NCBI RefSeq assembly: GCF_005116505.1
Contig: NZ_SWBR01000002.1
Coordinates: 186,314 to 250,313 of the forward strand
Reading direction: 5' to 3'
DNA from: Pedobacter polaris
GTDB lineage: Bacteria; Bacteroidota; Bacteroidia; Sphingobacteriales; Sphingobacteriaceae
DNA length: 64,000 nt
Shown here: in pieces, positions 1 through 9,220 of the stretch
How the letters are laid out: each line of letters opens with the position of its first letter
Position numbering within the stretch: the first letter of the stretch is position 1
Program-made: the position numbers and the translations under genes
Notes under the pieces: generated by a model
The model's database searches: none
Seen by the model: only the letters and a program-made list of their open reading frames with translations
What the model was told of the DNA's origin: nothing

Positions 1-2
1 AC

Positions 3-1028
3 AGGCAATTAGGGGCTTCTGGTTTAAATGTACCAGTACTTAGTTTCGGTACCGCAACATTTGGTGGTACAAATGAGTTTTTTAAAGCTTGGGGCACAAC
101 CCAAGTAGCAGAAGCTAAACAATTAATTGAACTCTGCATGGAGGCTGGAGTTAATCTTTTCGACACAGCAAATATTTACTCTCGTGGTGTTGCCGAAGAG
201 ATTTTAGGGAAAGCTATTGAAGGCTTAGAACGCGATAAGATACTAATTTCTACAAAAGCTACTTTCTCAATGGGAGATGGAGCAAATGAGTTTGGCTCGG
301 GTCGCTTACACTTGGTTAAACAAGTAGAAGATAGCTTGAAGCGTTTAAATACAGATTACATTGACATATACCATATGCATGGCTTTGATGCCAATACCCC
401 TGTAGAAGAAACCCTTAAAACATTAGATAATTTAATTCAGAGTGGGAAAGTAAGGTATATTGCCTGTTCTAATTTTTCTGGCTGGCATTTAATGAAATCC
501 TTATCAGCTTCAGAAAGGTATGGATGGTCTAAATATATCGGACATCAAGTTTTATATTCCTTATTTGATAGAGAATTTGAATGGGAATTAATGCCTTTGG
601 CAATTGACCAAAATATAGGTACAATGGTTTGGAGCCCTTTGTCATCTGGAAAGTTAGGTGGTAGATACGAAAGAGGAAAGCCAATTCCAACAGACAATAG
701 AATTCAGCAAGGTGGATCTCATGGACCAGAAATAGATCATGAGCGTTTATTTACCATTGTTGATGCCTTAAAGATTGTTGCCGAAGAAACAGAAAAGACT
801 GTTCCACAAGTTGCATTGAATTGGTTGTTGCAAAGACCAACCGTAGCAAACATCATTATTGGTGCAAGAAACGAAGAGCAATTGAAACAAAATTTACAAG
901 CAGTTGGATGGAATTTAACCCCAGCTCAAGTTAAGAGGCTAGATGAAGCTAGTTATGTTTATCCTGCATATCCTTATTGGCATCAGCAACAAAATCCAAA
1001 ATTAGTTCCTCAACCAAAATTTTATTAA
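3..1028 (+). CDS. Aldo/keto reductase, 5' end outside window
   Basis: NAD(P)H-dependent carbonyl reductase of the aldo/keto reductase family, presumably cytosolic. The frame is open from base 3, well before the first ATG at base 138. The codons before that ATG read as a typical family N-terminus (RQLGASGLNVPVLSFGT), so the true start lies a few codons outside the window and 341 residues are visible. The TIM-barrel catalytic tetrad is recognisable: Asp and Tyr in FDTANIYS, Lys in LISTKAT, and His in YHMHGFD. The late segment IIIGARNEEQLKQN fits the cofactor-binding end of the barrel. The substrate cannot be told from sequence. A strong hairpin follows the stop codon, so the gene probably ends its transcript. 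Confidence 0.93.
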   Translation, partial: RQLGASGLNVPVLSFGTATFGGTNEFFKAWGTTQVAEAKQLIELCMEAGVNLFDTANIYSRGVAEEILGKAIEGLERDKILISTKATFSMGDGANEFGSGRLHLVKQVEDSLKRLNTDYIDIYHMHGFDANTPVEETLKTLDNLIQSGKVRYIACSNFSGWHLMKSLSASERYGWSKYIGHQVLYSLFDREFEWELMPLAIDQNIGTMVWSPLSSGKLGGRYERGKPIPTDNRIQQGGSHGPEIDHERLFTIVDALKIVAEETEKTVPQVALNWLLQRPTVANIIIGARNEEQLKQNLQAVGWNLTPAQVKRLDEASYVYPAYPYWHQQQNPKLVPQPKFY

Positions 1029-1044
1029 TCTATAACTAGTTTTA

Positions 1045-1085
1045 AAAATGACGCATTGAAAGAAATCAATGCGCCATTTTTGTTT
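1045..1085 (+). terminator. Intrinsic terminator after aldo/keto reductase
   Basis: Arms 1045-1059 and 1066-1080 pair over 14 of 15 positions (one A/C mismatch) around a 6-base loop. A T-rich tail follows. Confidence 0.75.
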
Positions 1086-1120
1086 TACCACAAAATTAGT
1101 ATCTTCCAAAAAAACTAAAT

Positions 1121-2701
1121 ATGAACAAACTACTTCTGCTATTTCTAACCTTTTTTTGTTTAACAGCTAACGCACAAAATAACTATTGGCAACAAAATCT
1201 TAATTATACAATTGATGTTTCTTTAAATGATACAGACAAATCTTTAATAGGGTTTGAGAAATTAGTTTATAAAAATAATTCACCTTCAAATTTAGATTTT
1301 ATTTGGTTTCATATTTATCCAAATGCGTATAAGAATGAATCAACGGCTATGTTTCAACAAATTAAAAATGACCCATCTCGTAAAAAGAAATTAGAAAAAT
1401 ACAGTTTGGGGAGCATTGAAGGATTAAATTTCAAAGTAAATGGTCAGGTCGCTATAACAGAATCACATCCTAATCCTCAATATATCGATGTAATTAAAGT
1501 TAAACTTCAATCGCCATTAAAACCTGGTGATTCGGTAACCATCACAACAGACTTTAAAGTTACATTACCTACTTATTTCTCTAGGTCTGGATTTGCCGAT
1601 GGCGAATTTATGGTTACACAATGGTACCCAAAACCAGCAGTATTTGATAAAGATGGATGGCACGAATTTCCATATTTAGATATGGGAGAATTTTATAGTG
1701 AATATGCAGATTATAAGGTAAACATTACGCTACCAGCTGAGTATGTAGTAGGTGCAACTGGTATTTTGCAAAATGCAGATGAATTGGAGCAGTATAAAAT
1801 TACTGGGGCTATAAACTATGCACAAAAAACTGATAAGCCTGCCTTATATGTTGCGAAAGATAAAACTGCTAATAAAACATTAAGCTATGTAATGAAAAAT
1901 GTGCCCGATTTTGCTTGGTTTGCAGATAAAAAGTATGTCATCTCTTATGATACCTTAAAACTGGCATCTGGTAAAAGTGTTGATGTTTTTACCTATTACT
2001 ACAATAAAAAAAAGAGCCTTTGGTTACAAAGTGTTGATTATGTTAAAGATGCAGTTAAAAAATATAGTAACTGGATTGGCGAATACGAATATCCTGTGGT
2101 ACAAGTTGTAGAAGGTCCAAAAAACAATGCAAGTGGGGGTATGGAGTATCCAACAATTACTTTAATTACAAGTCCTGATGCAAAACCAGAGTCGTTAGAT
2201 GCCGTAATTACTCATGAGGTTGGACACAATTGGTTCATGAGTATTCTGGGCAACAATGAAAGGGCAAATACTTGGCAAGATGAAGGACTGAATACTTACT
2301 ATCAATTTAGGTATGAGGCAGAGAAGTATAAAACAAATTCTATTTTTGGTGATGCTTTGCCTGCAAATGTCAAAGCTTTACCTGTAGATCAGTTTCAAGC
2401 AGCTATTTACAATGCAATTATGGGTATCCCAATGAAACCAGCAATTGCAACTTCTGCAGAGAAATTTGCAACATCTGATGATTATGGAATTACATCTTAT
2501 GTTAAAACTGCTTTATGGATGTATTTATTAGAAGCTAGTGTTGGAAGAGATAAAGTAGATAATGCTTTTAAAGCTTATTTTAACGAGTGGAAAAACAAAC
2601 ATCCGTCACCACAAGACATGAAAACCTCTTTTGAAAAATCATTAGGAACTAATTTAGATAGCTTTTTTGAATTATTAAATAAAGAAGGGTCATTTAAATA
2701 A
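1121..2701 (+). CDS. Secreted M1 family metallopeptidase
   Basis: Zinc aminopeptidase of family M1 (gluzincin). A signal peptide (residues 1-19, ending TANAQ) sends it to the periplasm or cell surface. The zinc site is complete: HEVGH at 365-369 and the third ligand Glu388 exactly 18 residues later, in the sequence NTWQDEGLN. SGGMEYP, about 30 residues upstream, is the GxMEN-type exopeptidase motif, here with Tyr in place of Asn. At 526 residues it is shorter than classical M1 enzymes (around 850-900) because the C-terminal ERAP-like domain is absent, as is common in Bacteroidetes. It stands alone after a terminator and converges on the osmC-like gene with only 3 bases between the stop codons. 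Confidence 0.9.
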   Translation: MNKLLLLFLTFFCLTANAQNNYWQQNLNYTIDVSLNDTDKSLIGFEKLVYKNNSPSNLDFIWFHIYPNAYKNESTAMFQQIKNDPSRKKKLEKYSLGSIEGLNFKVNGQVAITESHPNPQYIDVIKVKLQSPLKPGDSVTITTDFKVTLPTYFSRSGFADGEFMVTQWYPKPAVFDKDGWHEFPYLDMGEFYSEYADYKVNITLPAEYVVGATGILQNADELEQYKITGAINYAQKTDKPALYVAKDKTANKTLSYVMKNVPDFAWFADKKYVISYDTLKLASGKSVDVFTYYYNKKKSLWLQSVDYVKDAVKKYSNWIGEYEYPVVQVVEGPKNNASGGMEYPTITLITSPDAKPESLDAVITHEVGHNWFMSILGNNERANTWQDEGLNTYYQFRYEAEKYKTNSIFGDALPANVKALPVDQFQAAIYNAIMGIPMKPAIATSAEKFATSDDYGITSYVKTALWMYLLEASVGRDKVDNAFKAYFNEWKNKHPSPQDMKTSFEKSLGTNLDSFFELLNKEGSFK

Positions 2702-2704
2702 ATA

Positions 2705-3106
2705 TTAGCTTGTTAGAATTTTAATCGGGTTAGATAATAATTTGTGAATTGGGCACTTATCTGCAATTACCACTAATCTTTCACGTTGCTCTTGAGTTAT
2801 TGGGCCAAGAAACTCTATTTTTCTTGTAATAGTGGTTTCTTTGCTCATTTCTTCTTCTTTGCAAATGGCTAAGTCTATTTTAATTGCTTCCAATGGGATT
2901 TCTTTTCTATCAGCATACATTCTAATGGTAATGGCCGTACAACTACCCAAACTAGCTAGAAGTAACGCACCTGGCGACATTCCTTCATCTGTTCCGCCTA
3001 ATTCTGTTGGTTCGTCTGCATAAATTAAATGACCACCAGCATAAACTTTAGTTTTGTATTTAGATTGATCTAATTCTGTTATTGCAGTAATAATTGAAGA
3101 ACTCAT
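2705..3106 (-). CDS. OsmC family protein
   Basis: OsmC/Ohr-fold protein, probably a thiol-dependent peroxidase or related stress protein in the cytosol. The two family cysteines are present: Cys56 in LASLGSCTA and Cys118 in DKCPIHKLL. The 133-residue length is normal for the family. It is divergent from the thioesterase gene (43 bases between starts) and convergent with the M1 peptidase. The OsmC and Ohr branches cannot be separated safely by eye. The DKCPIHK pattern is usual in the YhfA/OsmC branch. Confidence 0.9.
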   Translation of the reverse strand: MSSSIITAITELDQSKYKTKVYAGGHLIYADEPTELGGTDEGMSPGALLLASLGSCTAITIRMYADRKEIPLEAIKIDLAICKEEEMSKETTITRKIEFLGPITQEQRERLVVIADKCPIHKLLSNPIKILTS

Positions 3107-3149
3107 AATAATAATTTAATGGCTAAATTTACCATAAACATAATGTAAA

Positions 3150-3593
3150 ATGGAAGAACAAAATGAAACTCAGCAACGATTAATTAATTTTCAATCATTT
3201 ACTGGAAAAGAAATTACAAATTCACCTTCTCATTTTATGAATTGGCTAAAACCAACATTAATTAATGCTGAACGTGGAACATTACACTGTAGCTATTTGG
3301 TTAGGAAAGAAATGACAAATCCTTATGGTATTTTACATGGGGGAATTACTGCTGGAATTATTGATGATCTAATTGGTGCTACAGTATTTATATTAGGCTT
3401 AAATACCAGATATACAACCATAAATAATAATATAGATTATTTTGCGACGGCAAATGAAGATGATATAATTACTGCAAAAACCTCAATTGTAAAGCAGGGA
3501 AGAACAATTATAAATTTACAATGTGAAGTTTTCTTGCCATCTAAAAATAGACTAATTGCTAAGGGATATTCTAATATGTTGAATGTTGGATAA
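3150..3593 (+). CDS. PaaI-type hotdog-fold thioesterase
   Basis: Single-domain hotdog thioesterase of the PaaI/YdiI group, which hydrolyses acyl-CoA thioesters in the cytosol. The signature is YGILHGGITAGIID (residues 59-72), with the HGG turn at 63-65 followed by the long hotdog helix and acidic residues. At 147 residues it has the usual length. It is transcribed divergently from the osmC-like gene. The substrate is unknown; the neighbours are not paa genes. Confidence 0.88.
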   Translation: MEEQNETQQRLINFQSFTGKEITNSPSHFMNWLKPTLINAERGTLHCSYLVRKEMTNPYGILHGGITAGIIDDLIGATVFILGLNTRYTTINNNIDYFATANEDDIITAKTSIVKQGRTIINLQCEVFLPSKNRLIAKGYSNMLNVG

Positions 3594-3760
3594 GCGTTGA
3601 TTTATGTCAATAGTTTGTAGTTAATTGCTTGGTGATAAATTAAAGACTATCAACTATTTACCATCAACTACTCTTTAAAAAGATTTCTTAATAAAAACTT
3701 AATTTTAGCTAAACAATTGGTTTGTAAGTTTGTTACTACATCACCCTAAACCAAAATACC

Positions 3761-4015
3761 ATGTTGAACAATTATTTAAATCTCCAGTTTGATGTTAAAG
3801 GTAAAACCTTTAAAGGTTTTTGTATGAGAATTCAAGACGATTTTCATGTAACTTATGCGGTTATTTTAGAAGATTGTCATTCGTTTTGCATTTGGTTAGA
3901 CGAAAAAACTGCAAAATGGTATTCATCTAAGTTTACAAATTTAGATCCTAGTGTTTTAGATCAAATTATTGGTAAAATAGACGTTAAAGAAGAGACGCAG
4001 TATCTGGTTTCTTAA
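3761..4015 (+). CDS. Small conserved-looking hypothetical protein
   Basis: An 84-residue protein I do not recognise. It has no signal peptide or membrane segment, and is mixed polar/aromatic with two Cys-His-rich turns around EDCHSFCIWLD. Codon use resembles that of its neighbours, and a TAAGTTTG promoter-like -7 element lies at 3725-3732, 28 bases before the ATG. Both points support a real gene. It is isolated between the thioesterase and a SusC gene. Confidence 0.65.
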   Translation: MLNNYLNLQFDVKGKTFKGFCMRIQDDFHVTYAVILEDCHSFCIWLDEKTAKWYSSKFTNLDPSVLDQIIGKIDVKEETQYLVS

Positions 4016-4061
4016 TTCTAATACAATTTATATTTAAATTCATTCTTAATACACTGTTGTG

Positions 4062-4111
4062 TTAAGTTTAAGTTAATGATTTTTTGTAATTTTCATTAAA
4101 CTTAAACTTAA
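4062..4111. promoter_or_regulatory. 18-bp inverted repeat in the SusC leader
   Basis: Arms 4062-4079 and 4093-4111 are complementary except for one extra A in the right arm. The core is TTAAGTTTAAGTTAATGA, and the loop is 13 bases. It ends 10 bases before the SusC start codon, so it is either an operator or an mRNA leader hairpin. Confidence 0.5.
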
Positions 4112-4121
4112 TTCACAGATT

Positions 4122-7100
4122 ATGAACAGAAAATTTATCCTAATTCTATTCGGATTCTTGCTGTTTGCCACAGTAACTTTTGCCCAAAAAACAATAAGAG
4201 GTAAGGTTGTTGATGCTACAGATGGTAAAGGCATTCCTGGTGTAAGTGTACTTGTAAAGGGCACAACATCTGGTGCAACAACTCAAACAGATGGGTCATA
4301 CGCTATTAATGTGCCATCAGATGGTACTACCTTGGTTTTTAAATATCTCGGTTTTGCTACGCAAGAGGTTGCAATTGGTAGCAAGTCAGAAATTAATATT
4401 ACCCTAGCTTCTAGTGCAGAAACTTTAGAAGGTGTTATTGTAACTGCACTTGGTATAAAACGTAGTGAGAAATCAGTAGGTTATTCCGTACAAGTAGTAA
4501 AGGGAGGAGATTTAACTATGACTAAAGATAACAATGTTATCGGTGCCCTAGCGGGTAAAATAGCTGGCGCACAAGTTACTGGATCTTCTGGTGCGAACTT
4601 AGGTGGAACGCAAAAAATTAAATTGAGAGGAGTAAATTCTGTTACAGGTGGCGGTAGCCCTTTAATAGTAATTGATGGTACACCGTTTAATAATGGGAAC
4701 TTTAGTAATTCGGACGCAAACGGAGTAGACCTTGGAAACTTAGCACAAGATTTAAACCCAGAAGACATTGAAACTATCAGTGTTCTAAAAGGACCAGCTG
4801 CTGCAGCCTTGTATGGCTCTAGAGGCCAATACGGTGCAATTTTATATACCACAAAAAAAGGTAAAGAGGGAAAGATGACAGTAGAGTTTAATACTTCTAA
4901 TATGATGGAAAAGGTTGGGAATTTTACGCCTATGCAAAATATATATGGAGTTGGTAACAATCAAACTTTTTTAACTTTTGGTGCTACAACACCGCTTTCT
5001 GGTCAAAAGTATGTTACTGGAAACGACGAGAGTTGGGGGCCTAAAATGGATGGTACACCTATAAGGATGTATTTTTCATTTTATCCACAAGATTCTAGAT
5101 TTGGACAATTAACACCCTTTTCACCACAGCCTAATAACATTAAAGACTTTTATGAAACTGGTTTTAACACAAACAATGGTATAACAATAGCTGGCGGTAA
5201 TGAAAAGATAAATTTAAGGCTAAGCTATAATAATACCTATATCAAAGGAACCTATCCAAATACAAATTTAAAAAGGAACAATTTAGGTTTATCTTCTTCT
5301 ATAAAAATCACAGAAAAACTAACAGCTGGAGCAAACTTGAACTACGCAAACAATGATGGCATAAGACCAGTACAAGGTTATCAAGGTTCTTTCACGGGGG
5401 CATCTCAGTGGTTTCAAAGAAATATAGATATTAAAGAATTAAAAGATTACAAATATCCTGATGGAACGATTAAGAACTGGAATGTTAATCCTAGCACTGC
5501 AGCAGCAACTGCAGGTATTATTTTAACTAATAATCCTTCAGACTGGAATAATCCATATTTTGATGCCTATGAAAATTTAAATCTAGATGATAGAGATAGG
5601 TTTTTTGGAGATATCAATTTATCGTATCAAGTATTGCCAGAACTAAAATTATCTGGATTTGTAAGGTCGGATATGTATGTGCAACGTTTAAGAAACTATA
5701 GAGCTTTAGGAGGGAGGTTTATCGGAGGAACTGCAGATGGATATTCAGAAGGGAAATATCAAAATACAGAAAATAATTATGAGTTTTTAGCGCAGTATAA
5801 CAAAAGTTTTGGAGACATTTCCTTAAATGTTAATGCAGGAGCGAACTTGTTAACTCAAGAGTATTCTTATCTCTCTCAATCTACGGCTGGTGGTTTAGTT
5901 AGCCCAGGATGGTTTAATATCGCAGCTTCCGTTGATAGACCAGTTGCAAACGGTTATTTAAGAAAAAAGCAAGTTAGGAGTGTTTATGGCATGGCGTCTT
6001 TAGGGTATAAGGATATTTATTTTATAGATGCGACTATCAGAAATGATGTTTCTTCAGCTTTGCCTAGTAACAATAATTCATATGTTTATCCATCAGTTTC
6101 GGGTAGTGTTGTATTTAGCGAGTTGCTAAAATGGAAGCCACTGAGTTTTGGTAAATTTAGGATGTCATACGCTGTAGCTGGTTCAGATCTATCTGCATAC
6201 GAAATTTCCCCTGTATATGTAGCAGGTACAGTGTATACGGGTACACCAGTTATTAATACTCAGACATTACCAAGTGTTTTAAGAAATCCGAATATAGAAC
6301 CTTCTTTTGCTAATTCTTTTGAAGTAGGAACTGAGTTGAAGTTTTTAAATAATAGGGTTGGTCTTGATTTTACTTATTATAATCAACTTAATGAAAATCA
6401 AATCATTAACTTGACGGTTTCTCCTGCAAGTGGTTATGGTGCAACTGTTGTTAATGCTGGTAAAATTAGAAACAAAGGGATTGAACTATCTTTGAATGCA
6501 ATCCCTATAAAATCAAATAATTTTACTTGGAATACTGTATTAAACTTTAATAAAAACAACAATATGGTAGAGGAATTACATCCTGATGTTAAGCTATTAA
6601 CTTTAGGTAGTAATGTGTACTCAAACCAGACCGTATTCTTATATGCAGAGGAAGGTAAAGAATTTGGATCTATCGTTGGCCCAGGCTACGCAAAAGATCC
6701 GTCTACTGGCAAAATATTATTGGATGCAGCAGATCAACCAGTTCGTCAATTAGGCGTTGATTTTGGATCTGCTATTCCTGATTTTACAGGCGGCTTTAGA
6801 AACACTTTTAAATATAAAAACCTTGATCTTGGTGTGATGATTGACTTCCAAAAAGGTGGAAATTTTATGAGTTGGACAAATATGTTGGCTGCAAAAGCAG
6901 GTACAGCAGAAATAACTGCCGCTATGAATGATAAAGGATTTAACATAAGAGAACCATTAGCTAATGGGGGAGGTGTAAAAGTAAGTGGGATATATGCTCC
7001 CGGAACAATAAAAACTATTAATAGTGTACCTACTAACGTGGGTGGGCAAGAATTTACTGGTTATGTTGATGCTAGGGAATACTACAGGAACAGATTGGGT

Positions 7101-7379
7101 ACTTATATTTACGATGAGTGGATTTATGATGCTTCATACATCAAACTTAGAGAAGTTACGTTAGGTTATACATTATCTAATAAGCTGCTAGCCAAAACCC
7201 CTTTCTCTTCTGTTAGAATTGCTGCTATTGCTCGTAATCCATTAATGATATGGCAAAAAGCCCCTAAAGGTGTAGATCCTTCAGAATTATCATCTGGGAG
7301 CGGATCTGTTAGCTGGATAGAAAAGGGTGAATTACAAACGGTTAGATCATTTGGATTTAATTTAAGTGTTAAGTTTTAA
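4122..7379 (+). CDS. SusC/RagA-type TonB-linked outer-membrane transporter
   Basis: TonB-dependent outer-membrane importer that pairs with a SusD lipoprotein to import glycan or peptide fragments. Domain order: signal peptide 1-22 (ends TFAQ); a carboxypeptidase-regulatory-like beta domain (about 23-105, IRGKVVDATDGKGIPGVSV); a plug domain (about 105-245) with the family segment VLKGPAAAALYGSRG; then the beta-barrel to the aromatic C-terminus (LSVKF). At 1085 residues it is of typical size. The SusD partner starts 11 bases downstream. No glycosidase or peptidase lies in the same operon, so the ligand is not evident. An inverted repeat sits in its leader. Confidence 0.95.
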   Translation: MNRKFILILFGFLLFATVTFAQKTIRGKVVDATDGKGIPGVSVLVKGTTSGATTQTDGSYAINVPSDGTTLVFKYLGFATQEVAIGSKSEINITLASSAETLEGVIVTALGIKRSEKSVGYSVQVVKGGDLTMTKDNNVIGALAGKIAGAQVTGSSGANLGGTQKIKLRGVNSVTGGGSPLIVIDGTPFNNGNFSNSDANGVDLGNLAQDLNPEDIETISVLKGPAAAALYGSRGQYGAILYTTKKGKEGKMTVEFNTSNMMEKVGNFTPMQNIYGVGNNQTFLTFGATTPLSGQKYVTGNDESWGPKMDGTPIRMYFSFYPQDSRFGQLTPFSPQPNNIKDFYETGFNTNNGITIAGGNEKINLRLSYNNTYIKGTYPNTNLKRNNLGLSSSIKITEKLTAGANLNYANNDGIRPVQGYQGSFTGASQWFQRNIDIKELKDYKYPDGTIKNWNVNPSTAAATAGIILTNNPSDWNNPYFDAYENLNLDDRDRFFGDINLSYQVLPELKLSGFVRSDMYVQRLRNYRALGGRFIGGTADGYSEGKYQNTENNYEFLAQYNKSFGDISLNVNAGANLLTQEYSYLSQSTAGGLVSPGWFNIAASVDRPVANGYLRKKQVRSVYGMASLGYKDIYFIDATIRNDVSSALPSNNNSYVYPSVSGSVVFSELLKWKPLSFGKFRMSYAVAGSDLSAYEISPVYVAGTVYTGTPVINTQTLPSVLRNPNIEPSFANSFEVGTELKFLNNRVGLDFTYYNQLNENQIINLTVSPASGYGATVVNAGKIRNKGIELSLNAIPIKSNNFTWNTVLNFNKNNNMVEELHPDVKLLTLGSNVYSNQTVFLYAEEGKEFGSIVGPGYAKDPSTGKILLDAADQPVRQLGVDFGSAIPDFTGGFRNTFKYKNLDLGVMIDFQKGGNFMSWTNMLAAKAGTAEITAAMNDKGFNIREPLANGGGVKVSGIYAPGTIKTINSVPTNVGGQEFTGYVDAREYYRNRLGTYIYDEWIYDASYIKLREVTLGYTLSNKLLAKTPFSSVRIAAIARNPLMIWQKAPKGVDPSELSSGSGSVSWIEKGELQTVRSFGFNLSVKF

Positions 7380-7390
7380 TTTGTAATACG

Positions 7391-8818
7391 ATGAAAAAAA
7401 TAATTATAAAAGGACTAAGCTTGATATTGATATTAGGATTAGTAGTTCCAGGATGTACAAAGTTTGACGAAAACTTAAATAAAGATCCAAATAGTGCAAG
7501 CCAGGCTTCTGGTACTAGGCTTATTGCAAATACTATGTTGTATTTACCTGGAATAAGTTCAAATGCATATGGTGTCCATTATCCGCAATACTTATCGCTT
7601 ACCACGTTCCCGAATAATGCTCGATATATAGAAACAAATTTCAGTTTCTCATCATGGTACTTAGCTTTAACTAATCTAGAAGTCGCGTTAAACTCTACTT
7701 TGGAACCAACAGAAGGTTTAATAGATAATCAAAAAGCGGTAGCAAAAATTTTAAAGGCGTATATATTTTGGCATATGACAGATAGATGGGGAGATATTCC
7801 ATTTTCAGAGGCACTTCAAGCAGGTGCTAATTATGTGCCTAAATATGATAAGCAAAAAGACGTTTACAATGGCCTATTTAAACTCTTGGATGAAGCCAGT
7901 GCCCATATTACGGTAACTACTGCGGCTGGCAACATTAAGAATGATATTATGTATGCTGGTAATATAGACAGATGGAGGAAACTTGGCAATACCATTCATA
8001 TGCTAATGGCGTTACGTCTTTCGAAAGTTGATCCAGTTACAGGCAAAGCTGAATTTAATAAAGCATTGGCAAGAGGTATTATGACTGCTAATACTGATAA
8101 TTTTGCTTTTCCACATTTAGCTCAGGCAGCACATCAAAATTTTTGGTACAATTCTTTTACAAGTTTAGGAAGACAATGGTATGCAGTAAGTAAGCCTTTA
8201 GTAGATTATATGAAACCTTTGGCAGATCCAAGGTTGCCTATTTTTGCTGATAAAACAAGTGCTACTAATGATTATGTAGGCTTAGCTTATGGATTATCAA
8301 CCGACTCTCCGCCAGCTAACTTCTCATTGTTAGGTGCGAATTTGCGTAAACAAGATTCTCCTGTTTATTTGGTGACATATTCACAAGCATTATTTGCTTT
8401 AGCAGAAGCGGCAAAATTAACTTGGATTACCGGCGGAGATGCTACTGCCGCTACGCACTATAATAACGCAATTACAGAGTCTATCAGACAATGGACTGGC
8501 ACAACTACAGGTGCAACTACTTATTTGGCAAATCCTAGTGTAGTTTATTCTCCTACTAATGCAATTAAGCAAATAGCTACAGAAAGATGGGTACATTTAT
8601 TTTTGCATGGTTACGAAGGCTGGGCAGAATGGAGAAGAACTGGATTTCCAGTTTTAACAGCTGCTCCAGGAGCTAATGGTGATCTAATTCCGAGAAGAGA
8701 AGGGTATCCTGTAAACGAACCTCAAATTAACAGGATAAGTTATAATGCTGCAGTAGCTGCATTTCCGTATGGTGGTACCGATGGTTTAAATGCAAGAGTT
8801 TGGTGGGATAAACCATAG
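7391..8818 (+). CDS. SusD/RagB-type surface lipoprotein (SusD-like_2 group)
   Basis: Surface substrate-binding lipoprotein that acts as the lid of the SusC channel. The lipobox LVVPGC puts the acylated cysteine at residue 22. The body is helix-rich, with TPR-like segments and the usual late segment TERWVHLFLHGYEGWAEWRRTGFP spread over residues about 395-420. The gene is in an operon with the preceding SusC (11-base gap) and ends before a strong terminator. The sequence type resembles the SusD-like_2 branch, which often binds non-starch ligands, including peptides. Its ligand is not known. Confidence 0.92.
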   Translation: MKKIIIKGLSLILILGLVVPGCTKFDENLNKDPNSASQASGTRLIANTMLYLPGISSNAYGVHYPQYLSLTTFPNNARYIETNFSFSSWYLALTNLEVALNSTLEPTEGLIDNQKAVAKILKAYIFWHMTDRWGDIPFSEALQAGANYVPKYDKQKDVYNGLFKLLDEASAHITVTTAAGNIKNDIMYAGNIDRWRKLGNTIHMLMALRLSKVDPVTGKAEFNKALARGIMTANTDNFAFPHLAQAAHQNFWYNSFTSLGRQWYAVSKPLVDYMKPLADPRLPIFADKTSATNDYVGLAYGLSTDSPPANFSLLGANLRKQDSPVYLVTYSQALFALAEAAKLTWITGGDATAATHYNNAITESIRQWTGTTTGATTYLANPSVVYSPTNAIKQIATERWVHLFLHGYEGWAEWRRTGFPVLTAAPGANGDLIPRREGYPVNEPQINRISYNAAVAAFPYGGTDGLNARVWWDKP

Positions 8819-8852
8819 TTAATTAACAGCTTTCAATTGGCAAATTGAATAA

Positions 8853-8883
8853 TGTCATACTGAGCCGTCGAAGTATCGAAGGA
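8853..8883 (+). repeat. TGTCAT-type dispersed intergenic repeat, copy 1
   Basis: Begins TGTCATACTGAGCCGTCGAA. A diverged inverted copy lies at 8996-9024, and shorter relatives sharing the TGTCAT start occur at about 14838, 18662, 52247 and 59788 of this window, always between genes. Confidence 0.55.
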
Positions 8884-8893
8884 TAATATCAAT

Positions 8894-8930
8894 AAAAAAG
8901 TCCCATTCTACAAAGAGCGGGACTTTTTTT
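8894..8930. terminator. Bidirectional intrinsic terminator after SusD
   Basis: Arms 8894-8904 (A-run then GTCCC) and 8919-8929 (GGGAC then T-run) pair perfectly. T-rich tails face both directions, so it can stop the SusCD transcript and any minus-strand reading. Confidence 0.8.
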
Positions 8931-8995
8931 ATTGGAAGCGCAATGGCAATGCAATTTTTTAAGTTTGTTCCTGCTTTGCGCTAAATCTTTTTTGA

Positions 8996-9024
8996 TTGTC
9001 CTTCGACTACGCTCATGATGACAT
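8996..9024 (-). repeat. TGTCAT-type dispersed intergenic repeat, copy 2
   Basis: Read on the minus strand it begins TGTCATCATGAGCGTAGTCG, the same pattern as the copy at 8853 in opposite orientation. Confidence 0.55.
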
Positions 9025-9220
9025 CAAAAAAGGATATCGCTCCAATCAGGGCTATGATTATCGGATGTGCAATTAGCTGTTAATAATTCAAAAGACCTGC
9101 GTATTCTAAACCTGACATACGCGAAAATCTCTCGATCCTTCATCGAGAATTGTAGCATTGGCAGGACTTACATTAATAGTATTATTGCTTTTGCTTTACT
9201 GATAATTTAGAGATAAAAAT

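Larger units (their letters stand above)
8819..9220. other. 402-base intergenic region with repeats and hairpins
   Basis: No credible gene. It holds a terminator (8894-8930), two inverted copies of a TGTCAT...TGAGC...GTCGAAG element (8853-8883 and 8996-9024), and a second motif on the minus strand (9025-9052, reading AGCCCTGATTGGAGCG then ATCC and a T run). There are also two small hairpins: arms 9099-9104/9117-9122, and arms 9130-9136/9142-9148. Confidence 0.7.

Noticed and set aside
4481-4960. 159-codon frame on the minus strand inside SusC
   Set aside because: Shadow of the SusC coding sequence; no start signals or recognisable protein features.
9061-9220. Decayed gene between the SusD gene and the SpmA-SpmB-like gene
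   Set aside because: Short frames such as INVSPANATILDEGS appear on the minus strand but do not extend or match any family I know.
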